Assembly (NCBI RefSeq): GCF_036241575.1 | Contig: NZ_CP108455.1 | Coordinates: forward strand, 6,121,001 to 6,185,000 | Reading direction: 5' to 3' | DNA: 64,000 nucleotides | Source of the DNA: Streptomyces sp. NBC_01267 | GTDB lineage: Bacteria; Actinomycetota; Actinomycetes; Streptomycetales; Streptomycetaceae | Position numbers and translations under genes: made by a program | Notes under the pieces: generated by a model | Told to the model about the DNA's origin: nothing | Seen by the model: the letters and a program-made list of their open reading frames with translations, nothing else | Databases searched by the model: none | Part shown: positions 34,877-43,824 of the stretch, piece after piece | Numbering within the stretch: the stretch's first letter is position 1 | Layout of the letters: every line of letters starts with the position of its first letter

Positions 34877-36150
34877 GATGCGCGCTGCTTGTCGATGTCA
34901 CTCTGGGCCCGCTTGGCCGCGTCGGCCAGGAGCTTGGCGGCGTCGCCCTGCCCGCTGACGATCTTCGCCGCGGCTGCGGCGAAGAGGTCGCTCACGGTCT
35001 TGTTCCAGGTGCTGGGGTTGTTCCTGCCGTACTTGGCGCCCAGTTCGACGGTCTCCTTGGCAGGTCCCTGGCTGAGCTTGCTGGCGGTGGCGGCGACGGA
35101 CTTGCGTGGCGGGACGTGGAGGCCGTAGCTCTGCGACCAGTCCTCCTGGAGGTCGGTCTGCTGGACCCAGAGCCACTGGACGAACTTCTTGGCTGCTTCC
35201 ACGTGCTTGCCCTTGGCGTTGACGCAGGTGCTCCAGCCACCGACGCGCACAGCAGGCTTGCCGCCGGACTTGAAGGCGGGCCAGGGCAGGACGCCGAAGT
35301 CGTCACCGAGTGCGGTCTTGATGGCGGGCATCGACCAGAGGCCGCCCCACTGCATCGGGACGACGTTCTGGGTGAGGGCCGAGGGGTCCCACCAGTCGGT
35401 GGTGAATCCGAGCAGCAGGGACTTGTCGTCGTGGAGGCGCTTGAGCCCGGCCACGGCCTCGGCGGCCTGGGCGGAGCCGAAGGCCGCCTTGCCGTCGTGG
35501 GTGACGAGGTCGCCGCCGTTGGAGAACACGGACAGGATGGCGCTGTCGCCCAGACCGTCCTGGCCGACGAACAGCCCCTTGGTCTTCTTGGAGCTCAGGG
35601 CCTTGGCCGCTTCGACGAGCTCGTCGAAGCTCTGGGGCGGGGTGATGCCGGCCTTGGACAGCGTGCTCTTGCGGAAGTAGAGCATCATGATGTCGTCGAG
35701 GGTCTTGACGCCGTAGAGCTTGCCCGCGACGGTCACCATCTCGAGGGCGCCCGGGTTGAAGTCGGACTTGGCGCTGCCGTAGAGGTCGTCCAGCTCGGCT
35801 ATCTGGCCGCTCCGGGCGAAGCTCTCGCTGAAGTCGCCGATCTCGAAGACGTCCGGGGCGGCATCGGTGAGCAGGGTCGCGTTGAGCTTGCTGGTGTAGT
35901 CGCCCGGCGTCCAGGTGACCTTGACCGCGATGTCCGGGTGGGCCTTGGTGAACGCGGTGGCGTAACGGGTGAGGGCCTGCTGGGTACCGGCCTCGCCGTA
36001 GGCGTGGGACCAGACGTTCAGGGTGGTCTTCGCCCCGGAGGAGCCACCACCGGTCGGGTCGCTGCTGCAGGCGACCGCTGCTCCTGCGACGAACAGGACG
36101 GATCCGCCGAGGAATCCCCTGCGGCTAAGCTTGGCTCTCTGTGCGCTCAC
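34873..36150 (-). CDS. Extracellular sugar-binding lipoprotein (ABC transporter)
   Basis: From GTG 36150 (GAAGGA ribosome site) the product is 425 aa. It has SRRGFLGGSVLFVAGAAVAC: a Tat-like twin Arg followed by a lipobox ending in Cys. The rest is a cluster-B/family-1 solute-binding protein, with DVFEIGDFSESFARSGQIAE and a typical FxxWLWVQQTDLQ near the C terminus. A longer frame to 36261 lacks a ribosome site and would bury the signal. It captures oligosaccharide released by the secreted hydrolases for the MalF/MalG-like permeases. Confidence 0.92.
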   Translation of the reverse strand: MSAQRAKLSRRGFLGGSVLFVAGAAVACSSDPTGGGSSGAKTTLNVWSHAYGEAGTQQALTRYATAFTKAHPDIAVKVTWTPGDYTSKLNATLLTDAAPDVFEIGDFSESFARSGQIAELDDLYGSAKSDFNPGALEMVTVAGKLYGVKTLDDIMMLYFRKSTLSKAGITPPQSFDELVEAAKALSSKKTKGLFVGQDGLGDSAILSVFSNGGDLVTHDGKAAFGSAQAAEAVAGLKRLHDDKSLLLGFTTDWWDPSALTQNVVPMQWGGLWSMPAIKTALGDDFGVLPWPAFKSGGKPAVRVGGWSTCVNAKGKHVEAAKKFVQWLWVQQTDLQEDWSQSYGLHVPPRKSVAATASKLSQGPAKETVELGAKYGRNNPSTWNKTVSDLFAAAAAKIVSGQGDAAKLLADAAKRAQSDIDKQRAS

Positions 36151-36291
36151 TTCGGGTCCTTCAGATTCAGAGGGTTGGGCGTACGTGTTGTTGTCCGGCG
36201 TGGCCGGTGTCCGGAGTTCACCGTTGGCAGACGGTGGAGGACATTCGGCTGTGCCGGACACTTGGGCCGACGAGCAGGATGGTGTGCCCGG

Positions 36292-37449
36292 TCAGGGGAA
36301 GAGGGCCTGGATGCCGACGACGGCGGCTCCGCGGGCCCACTCCTCCCAGGGGAGCGGACGCAGGGTCAGCGGGCATTTCGCCGCTGCTTTGAAGCAGTTC
36401 GCCGCGTAGGCGTCCTTGATGTGCGGTCCGAAGAGGTCGAAGGTGTCGAGCCCCTCGCCGGTGACGACGACGCGCTCGGGACCTACGAGGTTCACCAGTG
36501 TGGCGATGCCGACGCCGATGGCGTGGCCCGCCCTTGCGAAGGCGGCCTGTGCGGTGGGGTCTCCACCACGGGCGAGCTGAACCGCGCCGTCGAAGTCCAG
36601 ATCCGGTTGGCCGGTGGTGCGGCGTACGGCAGTGAGGACGGCGTCGCTGGATGCGATGGCCTCGACGCAACCGACCTGGCCGCAGTGGCACCGCGGTCCG
36701 GCCGGGTCGATGCTGATGTGCCCCATCTCCCCGGCGACTCCGTACGCCCCGGCGACCAGCTCACCGTTGATGACGATGCCGGAACCGACCCCGGCTCCGA
36801 TGCAGACCAGCGCGAAGTACTCGGTGCCGATGCCTTCGCCGAACCAGTGCTCGGCGGAGGTGATGGCCTTGACGTCGTTCTCCACGGTGACGGTCAGGCC
36901 GGTCGCCGCGGCGAGGGTATCGGCCAGCGGTACATCGCGCCAGCTGGGGAGCACGGAGTAGCGAACACGCCCGCGGGGGCGGTCCACGTCGCCGGAGACC
37001 GCGATGCCCAGGTGCCGGGTGCGGGCCCGGTACTCGGGTTTCGTGTCGAGGAGTTCGGAGACGAGCTCGGCCAGTAGCTCACACACGGAGACCGGGTCGC
37101 GGTCGCCCAGAGGCCGGCTGGCGGTGGTCCGCATCTGGGCCCGCAGGTCACAGACCGCGCCGATGAGGGTATCGGCACTGATCTTCACACCGACGATGAA
37201 CTCCCGGTCGGGAGTGACGGCCAGCGGGTTCACGGGGCGTCCGGCCCCTGGAGCGGTGCGCTCCGGGGGGAGCTCGTGCAGGTAGCCGTCGTCGATGAGT
37301 GGTCGTGCGGCTTTGGTCACAGCGGTCGAGGACAGCCCCGTCCGGCGGGCCAGCTCCACCCGGCTGAGCGGGCTCTCGGCCAACAGCAGGGCGAGGATGG
37401 CGGTTTCGGCCGGTGCGGTGACCAGTGGCCGAGAGTGGTTTGGAAACAC
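36292..37449 (-). CDS. ROK family transcriptional regulator
   Basis: The 385-aa protein has an N-terminal winged helix (PLSRVELARRTGLSSTAVTK) and a ROK domain with GAGVGSGIVINGELVAGAYG and the zinc motif CHCGQVGCVEA. ROK repressors of this type respond to sugars and control adjacent uptake genes. It is divergent from the GH36 alpha-galactosidase and lies upstream of the transporter operon on the same strand, so it probably controls both. Confidence 0.92.
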   Translation of the reverse strand: MFPNHSRPLVTAPAETAILALLLAESPLSRVELARRTGLSSTAVTKAARPLIDDGYLHELPPERTAPGAGRPVNPLAVTPDREFIVGVKISADTLIGAVCDLRAQMRTTASRPLGDRDPVSVCELLAELVSELLDTKPEYRARTRHLGIAVSGDVDRPRGRVRYSVLPSWRDVPLADTLAAATGLTVTVENDVKAITSAEHWFGEGIGTEYFALVCIGAGVGSGIVINGELVAGAYGVAGEMGHISIDPAGPRCHCGQVGCVEAIASSDAVLTAVRRTTGQPDLDFDGAVQLARGGDPTAQAAFARAGHAIGVGIATLVNLVGPERVVVTGEGLDTFDLFGPHIKDAYAANCFKAAAKCPLTLRPLPWEEWARGAAVVGIQALFP

Positions 37450-37487
37450 GGCCGAAACCTACGATAAATAAATAACTTCGTCCAGTA

Positions 37488-37517
37488 TTGATTTTCTTGT
37501 TCGGGCGGTTCTACGCT
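37488..37517 (+). promoter_or_regulatory. Possible promoter of the alpha-galactosidase gene
   Basis: TTGATT (37488-37493) and TACGCT (37512-37517) are 18 bp apart and precede the GH36 start by about 100 bp. The adjoining 37460-37495 stretch (ATAAATAAATAAC) is the most AT-rich DNA in this locus and would suit a ROK operator. Assignment is by eye. Confidence 0.3.
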
Positions 37518-37613
37518 CTGGCCCAACTCCGGCCACTTCAAACCTTGTTCGCCGTGGACGGTTGCCCGGTCCTGGCCGACGCTCGACACCCCTCTGGAAC
37601 TTCTGTGCCTCCC

Positions 37614-39722
37614 ATGCCCTCATCCGTATCCTTCGACGCCGCCCGCGAGCTGGCGGTCCTCCGGACCCCGAACAGCGTCTACGCTGTGCGTATCGGCGCG
37701 GACGGCAGCCCCCGGCATCTGTACTGGGGGGAACAGCTCGACGCCGAAGCCCTTGGTGAGCTGCTCGTGGCCAACTCGCCTGCTGCGAGCAGCTTCGAGT
37801 CGGACGCGGCCCCGGACGAACTGGCCCCGCAGACCGGTGCGCGGTTCGGACCGGCCGGCCTCCAGGTACGGTTCGACGACGGCACCCGCGGGGCCCAGTG
37901 GTCCTTCACCGGCCACACGGCCCAGGACGGCGAACTCCGTCTGCAACTGGCCGATCGCCGGTATCCGCTGGCCGCCGAACTGTGCTACCGCGTCCGTCCC
38001 GGAAGCGACGTCGTCGAGCGCTGGGTGGAACTCACCCACACCGGCGCCGACGGTTCGGGGCCGATCACCGTGGACCGGCTGGACTCGGCTTCCTGGTCGC
38101 TGCCGGCCCTGCCCGACTACCGGCTCAGTCACCTGGTGGGCGGCTGGAACAGCGAGTTCCAGCTGAACCGCGACCGCCTCCCGGTCGCCGAGACCGTGCT
38201 CACCAGCCGCCGCGGTGTCACCAGCCACCATGCCAGTCCCTGGCTCGCTCTCGACGACGGCACCGCCGGCGAGGAACACGGCGAGGTCTGGAGCACCGCT
38301 CTGGCCTGGAGCGGGAGTTGGCGCATCACCGTGCACCGCGACCCGGTCGGCCGGACCACCTGGACCGGCGGCTTCGGCCACGAAGGGCTCAGCTGGACCA
38401 TCCAGCCCGGTCAGAGCCTGCACACACCCGTCTTCGCCGGCCTCTACACCCGCGACGGCTTCGGCGCCGCAAGTCGCGCCTGGCACACCCACATCCGCGA
38501 CACCGTGCTGCCCGACACCGACCGCGACCGGCCCGTCCTCTACAACTCGTGGGAAGCCACCGGCTTCGACGTGGACGGGCCCCGCGAGCTGGGCCTGGCC
38601 CGGCTGGCCGCACGTCTGGGGGCCGAACTCTTCGTCGTCGACGACGGATGGTTCGGCAGCCGCAGCAGCGACCACGCGGGCCTCGGCGACTGGACACCCC
38701 GGCCCGAGGCGTTCCCCGACGGTCTGCGCCCGCTGTCCGACGAAGTGCACCGCCTGGGCATGGAGTTCGGGCTGTGGGTGGAGCCGGAGATGGTCAACCC
38801 CGACAGCGACCTCTACCGCGCCCATCCCGACTGGGTCGTCCACGCGCCGACGCGGGACGCCACCGAACTGCGCAACCAGCTCATGCTGAACTTCGCCCGC
38901 CCGGAGGTCGAGGCCTGGGCCCACCGCACCCTGGACCAGCTGGTGCGCGACCACGGCATCGACTGGTTCAAGTGGGATGCCAACAGGGTCGTCACCGAAG
39001 CCGGATGGGCCGGTGCCCCGGACCCCGACCGGCTGTGGATCGATCACACCCGCGCCGTCTACCGGATCATGGACCGTCTCCGCGCGGACCACCCCGGCCT
39101 CCGCATCGAGGCGTGCGCGGGCGGCGGCGGACGGGCCGACCTCGGCGTCCTTGCCCGCACCGACCAGGCCTGGACCTCCGACAACACCGATCCCGTCGAC
39201 CGGATCGGCATCCAGCACGGCTTCAGCCAGCTCTTCCCCGCCCAGGCCATGGCCGCCTGGGTGACCGACAACCCCAACATCACCACCGGCCGCAGCACCC
39301 CTCTCCAGTTCCGCTTCCACTCCGCCATGGCCGGAGCGCTCGGCATCGGCGGGGACCTCACCACCTGGTCCGAGGAGGAGCTCGACGAGGCCACCGCGCT
39401 CGTCACCCGGTACAAGGAGATCCGCCCCCTGGTCCAGCGCGGCCACCAGCACCGCCTCGAAGGCCTCGGCGGAGTGACCGCCGTGCACTACGCGTCCCAG
39501 GACGACACCGAACACGCCATCCTCGCCTGGCGCCCCGCGACCCGCTACGGCCACCCGGCCCCCACGCTCGCACTTCCGGCCCTGGACCCCGCGGCCCACT
39601 ACCTCGACATCGACGAGGACACCGTCCACAGCGGCGCCGTCCTGTCCGGGCAGGGCATCGACCTGCGGCTGCCCGCCGGGGACTACTCCAGCCGCCTGAT
39701 CCGGCTGCGCCGCACCGTCTGA
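37614..39722 (+). CDS. Glycoside hydrolase family 36 alpha-galactosidase
   Basis: From ATG 37614 the product is 702 aa (a GTG at 37605 is equally possible). GH36 features include YNSWEATGFDVDGPRELGLA, ELFVVDDGWFGSR, FGLWVEPEMVNPDSDLY, nucleophile Asp455 in WFKWDANR, and acid/base Asp523 in TSDNTDPVDR. There is no signal peptide. It would remove alpha-galactosyl units in the cytosol and so complements the GH35 and mannosidase activities. It is divergent from the ROK regulator. Confidence 0.93.
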   Translation: MPSSVSFDAARELAVLRTPNSVYAVRIGADGSPRHLYWGEQLDAEALGELLVANSPAASSFESDAAPDELAPQTGARFGPAGLQVRFDDGTRGAQWSFTGHTAQDGELRLQLADRRYPLAAELCYRVRPGSDVVERWVELTHTGADGSGPITVDRLDSASWSLPALPDYRLSHLVGGWNSEFQLNRDRLPVAETVLTSRRGVTSHHASPWLALDDGTAGEEHGEVWSTALAWSGSWRITVHRDPVGRTTWTGGFGHEGLSWTIQPGQSLHTPVFAGLYTRDGFGAASRAWHTHIRDTVLPDTDRDRPVLYNSWEATGFDVDGPRELGLARLAARLGAELFVVDDGWFGSRSSDHAGLGDWTPRPEAFPDGLRPLSDEVHRLGMEFGLWVEPEMVNPDSDLYRAHPDWVVHAPTRDATELRNQLMLNFARPEVEAWAHRTLDQLVRDHGIDWFKWDANRVVTEAGWAGAPDPDRLWIDHTRAVYRIMDRLRADHPGLRIEACAGGGGRADLGVLARTDQAWTSDNTDPVDRIGIQHGFSQLFPAQAMAAWVTDNPNITTGRSTPLQFRFHSAMAGALGIGGDLTTWSEEELDEATALVTRYKEIRPLVQRGHQHRLEGLGGVTAVHYASQDDTEHAILAWRPATRYGHPAPTLALPALDPAAHYLDIDEDTVHSGAVLSGQGIDLRLPAGDYSSRLIRLRRTV

Positions 39723-39768
39723 CGCTCCGCCCCCTCTTCCGCACCCGAACCACGAAAGAACCGAGAAC

Positions 39769-40629
39769 ATGCCCACACCCCGTGTCCTGGTCGTCGGCAT
39801 CGACGGCGTCCGCCTCGACCTGCTGCCCCTGCTGGACACCCCGCACCTCGACGAACTCGCGGACGACGGCTTCCTCGCGCCCGTCGGCATCGACGACGAC
39901 ACTCCGACCATGTCGGGTCCCTGCTGGACCACGATCGTCACCGGTGTCGGCGTGGCCAAGCACGGGGTCTGGGGCAACAACTTCACCGGCAACCGGCTCG
40001 GGGTGTTCCCCGACTTCACCACCCGGCTGGCCGCCGAGCAGGGGCGGCGGACCTTCGCGGCCGGCGGCTGGGAACCCCTGTTCCTGGCCCGGCAGGGCGG
40101 CCCGGTCTTCGCGGCCCCGAGCAGGCTCGCCTACATCGCCCCGCGCGAGGACACCCCGCAGGCCTGGGAGGAGTGCGACCAGAGCGTGACCGACGAAGCC
40201 GCACGGATCCTCAGCTCAGGCGAAGACCTGGACGCGTCCTTCGTCTACCTCGGCGCCGTCGACGAGACCGCCCACTACCTCGGCTGCGGCCCCGAGTACC
40301 GGCGCTCGATCGAGACCGCGGACCGACGGCTCGGACAGCTCCTCACCGCCGTACGCGAACGGCCCGACGCCCGTTCCGAGGAGTGGACCGTCATCGTGGT
40401 GACCGACCACGGTCACCGCGAGGAAGGTGGCCACGGCGGACGAAGCGCACTGGAGCGCACCGCCTGGATCGCCGCGAACGGCCCCGGCATCGACCCCTCG
40501 ACCCCACCGGACAGCCTCCGGCACGCCGACGTCGCCGCCCACGTCTACGCCGCCCTGGGCATCGGGCCCGACCTGCACTGGACGCTCGACGGGGAGCCCT
40601 TCCTGTCCCGTGTTCCGCAGATGGCCTGA
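39769..40629 (+). CDS. Alkaline phosphatase-fold phosphodiesterase/nucleotide pyrophosphatase-like protein
   Basis: The 286-aa protein shows the alkaline-phosphatase superfamily pattern of NPP-type enzymes: VVGIDGVRLDLL (metal Asp), TMSGPCWTTIVTG with the nucleophilic Thr/Ser, AVDETAHYLG (Asp and His ligands), and VTDHGHREEGGHGG. No signal peptide. It is 46 bp downstream of GH36 in the same direction. The substrate may be a sugar-linked phosphodiester or nucleotide sugar; this is inference from context. Confidence 0.82.
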   Translation: MPTPRVLVVGIDGVRLDLLPLLDTPHLDELADDGFLAPVGIDDDTPTMSGPCWTTIVTGVGVAKHGVWGNNFTGNRLGVFPDFTTRLAAEQGRRTFAAGGWEPLFLARQGGPVFAAPSRLAYIAPREDTPQAWEECDQSVTDEAARILSSGEDLDASFVYLGAVDETAHYLGCGPEYRRSIETADRRLGQLLTAVRERPDARSEEWTVIVVTDHGHREEGGHGGRSALERTAWIAANGPGIDPSTPPDSLRHADVAAHVYAALGIGPDLHWTLDGEPFLSRVPQMA

Positions 40630-40706
40630 CGCCGACCCGACCCGCGATTTCTGCGCCCGTGGGATCGAATGCAGGATGGGCCGGATCTCAGCTGACCCGC
40701 AGACAC

Positions 40707-40752
40707 GTGGGGCGTCGCCCCCGGCCGGGGCAGGCCGGGGGCGACGCCCCAC
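40707..40752. terminator. Strong 20-bp hairpin between convergent genes
   Basis: GTGGGGCGTCGCCCCCGGCC (40707-40726) and its exact complement at 40733-40752 form a perfect 20-bp stem with a 6-nt loop. It lies between the convergent phosphodiesterase and GH92 genes and would serve both strands. The rest of 40630-40952 holds no supported gene. Confidence 0.85.
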
Positions 40753-40952
40753 GCTCCGGGGTGGCGCTCGAATCCGGCGCGAGGCGCCGGTAGTTGCCGC
40801 CACGCACCAGTCACGTGCGTGATTCGTACCGGTCCGGCGAATGGCTCAGCCGTGGATCGCTCGGGCGCCGGGCCGGTCGGCGTGGTCGGCGTTGTCGCGG
40901 TGGGCTCAGCCGGCGTCCGCGGAGGGAGCCGGCACCGGCGGGCTGCCGGACC

Positions 40953-43748
40953 TCACCTGTCGTACACCTCCAACTCGTCGAGCGCCCAGCCCCATCCCTC
41001 GGTGGGGCGTGTCCCGGTCTTGGCGTTCGTCCAGTCGGTGACGTCCAGGAGCACGTAGCGAGCGTTCACCGGGGCGAACGAGTACGCATGCGTCTGACCA
41101 CATGTGGTCACCCCCTTGTCGGCGCAACCGGTCGTGCCCCCGGAGTCCGCCTCGGCGGCCACCGTCGTCCAGTTCTCGCCGTCCGTCGAGACCTTGAGGC
41201 TGTACGTCTTCGGGTAGTTCTCCCAGTCGGGATCGACCACCATCCGCCCGACGGACGTGGCCGCACCCAGATCGACCTTCAGGCTCCACGGGGCGCTGTC
41301 CTTGGACTGCGCCATGGTCGAGGGGTCGTTGTCGACCGCGTCCTCCACCGGCTTGCCCCAGCCGAAGGCCGACGTGCCGTTGATCATGGTGACCGGCTTG
41401 CCGAAGGCCAGGTCGGGGTCGGCGGCAGGCGGAGTCGAGGTGGCGGCCCAGGCCTGCGGCGCGGAGTTCATGGTGAACTTCAGGTTTCCGCCGTGGACCA
41501 GGTCGGCGTGGTTCAGGAAGGGCTTGGTGATCTTCCGGCCGTTGAGGGACAGCGACTGGACGTACGGCTTCGTGGCCGCTCCCGGCGCGCTGATCACCAG
41601 GGGACGGGACGTGGCGGGCAGGTGCAGCACCGCCTTGTCGAAGAACGGGCTTCCGACTGTGTACTGGCCTGAGGCGGGGTTGGCCGGGTAGATGCCGAGC
41701 GAGGAGAGCACGTACCAGGCGGACATCTGCCCGCAGTCCTCGTTGCCGCTGAGCCCGTCGGCGCTGTTCGCGTAGTTGTCATGGGCGATGCGGCGTACCT
41801 GCTCCTGCGTCTTCCACGGCTGGCCGGCGAAGTCGTACAGGTAGGCGGCGTGGTGGCTGGGCTCGTTGGTGTGGTTGTTGTGGCCGCCGGCGAAGTAGCT
41901 GTCCAGCCAGGACGCGAACTTCTCCTTGCCGCCCTTGAGGTCGATCAGCCCGGGGATGTCGTGCATGACGTCGGTCGTGTACACCCACTGGTCGCCCTCG
42001 GACCAGCCCCCGTTCGCCCAGGATCCGTCGAGGTTGCGGGCCTGCATGAAGCCCGTCGCGGGGTTGAACAGTTTCTTGTAGTTGTTGCTGCGTTCCAGGA
42101 AGAACTTCGCGTCGTCGGTCTTGCCGAGTTTCTTGGCGATCTGCGCGACCGCCCAGTCCTCGTACGCGTAGTCCAGCGTGCGGGACCCGGCCTCCGACGT
42201 GTGGTCCGCTGCGACCCAGCCGTTCTGTTTGTACGTGGTCAGGCCCGCCCTTGCCTCCACGGGTGTGCCCTGCTCGCGGTCGTGGAAGTCCAGTTCGGTG
42301 TCCCGGTCCGGCGGTGTCATCGCGTCCTTGCGCACCGCCTCGTAGGCCAGCTCGCGGTCGAATCCGGAGAAGCCCTTGGCCATGTCCTCGGCGATCATCG
42401 AGTCGGCGTTCGTGCCGACCATGATGTTGGTCTCCGTCATGTTCTTCCACATGGGGAGCCAGCCGCCCTGCTGGTAGTCCTGCAGCATGGAGGTGACCAT
42501 GCCGTTGATCCGTTCCGGGGCGAAGAGCGTCAGGAACGCGTTCTCGGCCCGGTAGGTGTCCCACGTCGAATACCCGGTGTAGCTGACGCCGGAGTGCACC
42601 TTGTCGTCGTAGGCGCTGTAGTAGCGGCCGTGCTCGGACATCTCCGACGGGTACTGCAGGGCGTGGTACATCGCGGTGTAGAAGACGGCTGACTGGTCGG
42701 GCGTCGAGCCCTGCAGATCGACCCGGTCGAGCTTGTCGCTCCACTGGGCGCGGGTCTTGCCGACGGTCTGCTCGAAGGTCTGGTCGTCGGGCACTTCGGC
42801 GGTGAGGTTGGCCCGCGCCTGGTCGACCGAGATGAACGAGGTCGCGATCCGGACCTGGACCGTCCGGGTACCGGTCGGGAAGCGCACGTACGCGGACAGG
42901 TCGGCGTCGGTGCGATCGGCCTGGCCCTCGTACTGCGTCGCGCCGGTGGCCGTACCGTGGCCGGTGAACGGGGTGTCGAACCGGGCGACGAAGTACCCCT
43001 TGAAGTTCGACGCCTTGAACGGACCGAGGTTCTTGTCCTGCCGGTCGGGGTTGTAGCCGGTGATCTCGCGCGCGCCGGGATCGACGTGCACCTGGCCGGT
43101 GATGCCCGAACGGGTGGCCTGCAGAACGAAGTTGGGGTCGGCGCCGTGCGGGTAGGTCATCCGCAGGAACCCGACCCGCGACGTCCCCGTCATCTCCGTC
43201 CGGAGCGTCTGCCCCGCTCCGGCCTGCATGTTCACCGTGTAGAGCGCGGGTGAGGTGGTCTCGTCGGCATGGCTGAACGCCAGCCCGCGCTCGGCCGTGG
43301 CCGTCTTCACGGCACCGACCCCGGGCATGCCCACCACGTAGCCGGAGTCGCCCATCCAGATCGCCGGCTGGTGCGTCCCGATGAAGCCCGTGATCTTTGT
43401 GTCGTCGTGGTGGTACGGGGTACGGCCGACGGAATTGTCGCGGGTCATGGGTGACCACCTGGTCATACCGAACGGCGGAGCCGTGCTGGGGATCATGCCC
43501 CCGTACTCCGTACTGCTGCCGCCGGTCGTCCCGATGAGCGGGTCGACCAGGCCGACGTTCGACACCGTGTGGGCCGCCCGGCCGGTGGCGGACGAGACCG
43601 TGCGGGCCGCCCGGCTGGTGGCGGCGAACGGAGGGGTGAACAGGGCCACGAGCGCGATCACGAGCACGACGGCCCAGGCCAGGGGCGCCGACCGGGGGAG
43701 CCGGTGGCGCGACGAGGCCCCGGAAAGACCGGGTCTGACAAGGTGCAT
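40953..43748 (-). CDS. Secreted GH92 alpha-mannosidase with C-terminal F5/8-type C module
   Basis: From ATG 43748 (GAGGGAG ribosome site) the product is 931 aa. An N-terminal hydrophobic segment (LAWAVVLVIALVALFTPPF) exports it. The GH92 core shows VDPLIGTTGGSSTEYGGMIP, YHALQYPSEMSEHGRYYSAY and NEDCGQMSAWYVLSSLGIYP. After residue ~790 a discoidin/CBM32-like module follows (WGKPVEDAVDNDPSTMAQSK, WSLKVDLGA, ENWTTVAAE). It releases mannose from alpha-mannosides such as N-glycans or fungal mannans outside the cell, using Ca2+. Confidence 0.92.
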   Translation of the reverse strand: MHLVRPGLSGASSRHRLPRSAPLAWAVVLVIALVALFTPPFAATSRAARTVSSATGRAAHTVSNVGLVDPLIGTTGGSSTEYGGMIPSTAPPFGMTRWSPMTRDNSVGRTPYHHDDTKITGFIGTHQPAIWMGDSGYVVGMPGVGAVKTATAERGLAFSHADETTSPALYTVNMQAGAGQTLRTEMTGTSRVGFLRMTYPHGADPNFVLQATRSGITGQVHVDPGAREITGYNPDRQDKNLGPFKASNFKGYFVARFDTPFTGHGTATGATQYEGQADRTDADLSAYVRFPTGTRTVQVRIATSFISVDQARANLTAEVPDDQTFEQTVGKTRAQWSDKLDRVDLQGSTPDQSAVFYTAMYHALQYPSEMSEHGRYYSAYDDKVHSGVSYTGYSTWDTYRAENAFLTLFAPERINGMVTSMLQDYQQGGWLPMWKNMTETNIMVGTNADSMIAEDMAKGFSGFDRELAYEAVRKDAMTPPDRDTELDFHDREQGTPVEARAGLTTYKQNGWVAADHTSEAGSRTLDYAYEDWAVAQIAKKLGKTDDAKFFLERSNNYKKLFNPATGFMQARNLDGSWANGGWSEGDQWVYTTDVMHDIPGLIDLKGGKEKFASWLDSYFAGGHNNHTNEPSHHAAYLYDFAGQPWKTQEQVRRIAHDNYANSADGLSGNEDCGQMSAWYVLSSLGIYPANPASGQYTVGSPFFDKAVLHLPATSRPLVISAPGAATKPYVQSLSLNGRKITKPFLNHADLVHGGNLKFTMNSAPQAWAATSTPPAADPDLAFGKPVTMINGTSAFGWGKPVEDAVDNDPSTMAQSKDSAPWSLKVDLGAATSVGRMVVDPDWENYPKTYSLKVSTDGENWTTVAAEADSGGTTGCADKGVTTCGQTHAYSFAPVNARYVLLDVTDWTNAKTGTRPTEGWGWALDELEVYDR

Positions 43749-43824
43749 GGCACATCTCCCTCTATGACGTTGCCGCCGGAAACCGGACGGAGTCTCTCGG
43801 TGCGGGGGGCCGTTGCCGGACGGC

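Noticed and set aside
36151..36261. Extended N terminus of the sugar-binding lipoprotein
   Set aside because: It would place ~37 residues before the Tat/lipobox signal; GTG 36150 has a good ribosome site.
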